16,160 bases of DNA from UBA11524 sp964383815 (GTDB lineage: Bacteria; Bacillota; Clostridia; Christensenellales; Aristaeellaceae), in contig CAYLIC010000046.1 of assembly GCA_964383815.1 (NCBI GenBank), forward strand, positions 1-16,160, in the 5' to 3' direction. A program made the translations under genes and the position numbers. The notes under the pieces are model-generated. The model was not told the DNA's origin. It did no database searches and saw nothing but the letters and a program-made list of their open reading frames with translations. Each line of letters starts with the position of its first letter. Position 1 is the first letter of the stretch. Shown in pieces: positions 14,606 through 16,160 of this stretch.

Positions 14606-16006
14606 ATGAACATTCCCCATATAAAGGATTACCAGGGCAAGCGGATCCACATGATTGGCATTGGCGGCTCCAGCATGTCCGGCCTGGCAGCCATGCTGAT
14701 GGATAAAGGCTATCAGGTGTCCGGCTCGGACAGGACGGAAGGCTACCTGATTGGTGATGTGCGCGCAAAGGGCGCCACGGTGTTCATCGGTCATAGGCCG
14801 GAGAACGTTCACGGTGCCGACCTGGTGGTGTACACCGGCGCCGCGCCGGAGGATAATCCCGAGCGGGTGGAGGCCGCACGGCTGGGCATCCCCAGCATGG
14901 AGCGGGCATACCTGCTGGGCCAGCTGATGGAGGGCTACCCCCATGCCATTGGCGTGTGCGGCACCCATGGCAAAACCACCACCACCTCCATGCTGTCGCA
15001 GATATTGGTGGAGTGCGGCAAGGACCCCAGCGTGCACATTGGCGGCAAGCTGGATGCCATTGGCGGCAGCACCCGCATTGGCAAGGGAGATGCCTTCCTG
15101 GCGGAGGCCTGCGAGTTTCGCCGCAGCTTTCTGCAGCTGAAGCCCACGCTGGCTGTGCTGCTGAACATCGATGCCGACCACCTGGACTGCTACAAGGATA
15201 TTGACGAGATTGAGGACACCTTCGGGCAGTTCCTGCACCTGCTGCCGGAGGACGGCATTGCCATTGGCAAAGGCACGGACGAGCGGGTGGCGCGGCAGCT
15301 GAGCAGGCTGGCCTGCCGGACGGAGACCTTTGGCCTGGCGGAGGCGTGCGACTGGCACCCCGTGAACCTGCAGGAGGACGACCGGGGCTGCGCGGCATAC
15401 GACCTGTGCTACGGGGGCGACATCCTGGGCCATGTGCAAATGGCTGTGCCGGGCAGCTTCAACGTGGAAAACGGCCTGGCTGCGCTGGCGGCGGCCCATG
15501 CCCTGGGCGTGGACATGGCGCCGGCCTGCGAAAGCCTGTCCCGCTTCCGTGGCGCCCATCGCCGGTTTGAGCTGACCGACACCATTGACGGCGTGGAGGT
15601 CTTTCACGACTACGGTCACAACCCCACGGAAATGCGCAGCGCCGTGAGCATTGCCCGCAAGCGCTGCAAGGGGCGCTTGTTCGCCGTGATGCAGCCACAC
15701 ACCTTCAGCCGGGTGAAGAACCTCTTTGATGAATACCTGACCTGCACGGAGCTGGCGGATGTGACCCTGGTAACGGACATCTGCGCCGCCCGGGAGAAGG
15801 ACCCCGGGGACATCAACTCCGGCATGCTGGTGGAGGGCATGAAGGCCCATGGCCTCAACGCCGTGTGGACGCCCACCTTTGACGACACGGAGCGCTACCT
15901 CCGCGCCCACTGGCATCCGGGCGACCTGGCCATCACCATGGGCTGCGGGGACATCAACCTGCTGAACGACCAGATTCACCGCCACGAAGCGGAACGAAAG
16001 GCATAA
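14606..16006 (+). CDS. murC: UDP-N-acetylmuramate--L-alanine ligase
   Basis: MurC joins L-alanine to UDP-MurNAc using ATP, the first peptide step of cytosolic peptidoglycan precursor synthesis. The protein has 466 residues, the normal length. It has the Rossmann-like N-terminal GIGGSSMSGLA and SGSD, the ATP-binding GTHGKTTTT (119-127), EACEFRRSF, NIDADHLDCY, GSFNVENGLAAL, RFRGAHRRFE and the domain-3 motif HDYGHNPTE (334-342). The ATG at 14606 fits the family N-terminus; the Shine-Dalgarno-like GAGTGAG just upstream is weak. The ATG at 14602 is in another frame. It has its own promoter at 14543-14572, separate from the murB operon. The last 154 bases of the window after its stop hold no gene. 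Confidence 0.96.
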   Translation: MNIPHIKDYQGKRIHMIGIGGSSMSGLAAMLMDKGYQVSGSDRTEGYLIGDVRAKGATVFIGHRPENVHGADLVVYTGAAPEDNPERVEAARLGIPSMERAYLLGQLMEGYPHAIGVCGTHGKTTTTSMLSQILVECGKDPSVHIGGKLDAIGGSTRIGKGDAFLAEACEFRRSFLQLKPTLAVLLNIDADHLDCYKDIDEIEDTFGQFLHLLPEDGIAIGKGTDERVARQLSRLACRTETFGLAEACDWHPVNLQEDDRGCAAYDLCYGGDILGHVQMAVPGSFNVENGLAALAAAHALGVDMAPACESLSRFRGAHRRFELTDTIDGVEVFHDYGHNPTEMRSAVSIARKRCKGRLFAVMQPHTFSRVKNLFDEYLTCTELADVTLVTDICAAREKDPGDINSGMLVEGMKAHGLNAVWTPTFDDTERYLRAHWHPGDLAITMGCGDINLLNDQIHRHEAERKA

Positions 16007-16061
16007 GGGAACAAACGCGCTGAGGCCATCCACACGCAACGGGCAAATGATGGAAAAACCA

Positions 16062-16089
16062 TTGACTTATACCAGAAATGCTGTATACT
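16062..16089 (+). promoter_or_regulatory. Sigma-A promoter for a gene beyond the window
   Basis: TTGACT (16062-16067) and TATACT (16084-16089) are spaced by 16 bases, both close to consensus. Transcription would begin near 16096. The remaining 65 or so bases contain no convincing start with a ribosome site, so the next gene has a leader of at least that length. Confidence 0.7.
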
Positions 16090-16160
16090 GTAATCAGTTC
16101 CCACTGAAGAGATATTGCCTGCGAAACATGCTGCTGTGCGGCTGAGGATGGTGCACCGTA

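Overview
The window looks like a chromosomal segment of a GC-rich, Gram-positive gut-type Clostridia, most likely Oscillospirales/Ruminococcaceae. This is an inference. It rests on the GC-rich coding sequence, AGGAGG-type ribosome binding sites, sigma-A promoters, a type-IIb-like MurB, the murB-rapZ-whiA-crh-like order typical of Firmicutes, and a SWIM-SNF2 protein and CotH/VTC proteins of Firmicutes type. No tRNA, rRNA, CRISPR array, transposase or phage gene was seen.

Layout. (1) 1-1736: the 3' part of pgk and complete tpiA (lower glycolysis), closed by an intrinsic terminator. (2) 1831-2622, minus strand: a ZIP-family metal transporter. It is preceded by a structured leader or small RNA that ends in its own intrinsic terminator. 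(3) 2991-6146: a large SWIM/SNF2 helicase, divergent from the transporter. (4) 6273-11104: three genes that look like one functional module. They are a membrane-anchored CotH-kinase protein with three lamin-tail domains, a DUF4956 integral membrane protein, and a VTC-type polyphosphate polymerase domain protein. (5) 11215-14316: murB, rapZ, whiA and a Crh-like HPr paralogue, tightly packed and closed by a terminator. (6) 14606-16006: murC from its own promoter, followed by a promoter for a gene beyond the window.

How the genes may work together. Regions 5 and 6 join peptidoglycan precursor synthesis (MurB, MurC) to its regulators (RapZ, WhiA, Crh-like), a known Firmicutes linkage. The yvcK/mgfK gene that usually lies between rapZ and whiA is absent here. 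Region 4 is the most interesting part. A cytosolic triphosphate-tunnel polymerase, a multi-pass membrane protein and an extracytoplasmic atypical kinase together suggest polyphosphate synthesis and export, or protein phosphorylation at the cell surface. That function is a hypothesis.

A dispersed palindromic element of about 43 bp occurs three times between or after genes (887-929, 1771-1813, 10278-10320). Its stem bases change in a compensatory way. Very long antisense reading frames run opposite several genes and are judged to be composition shadows.
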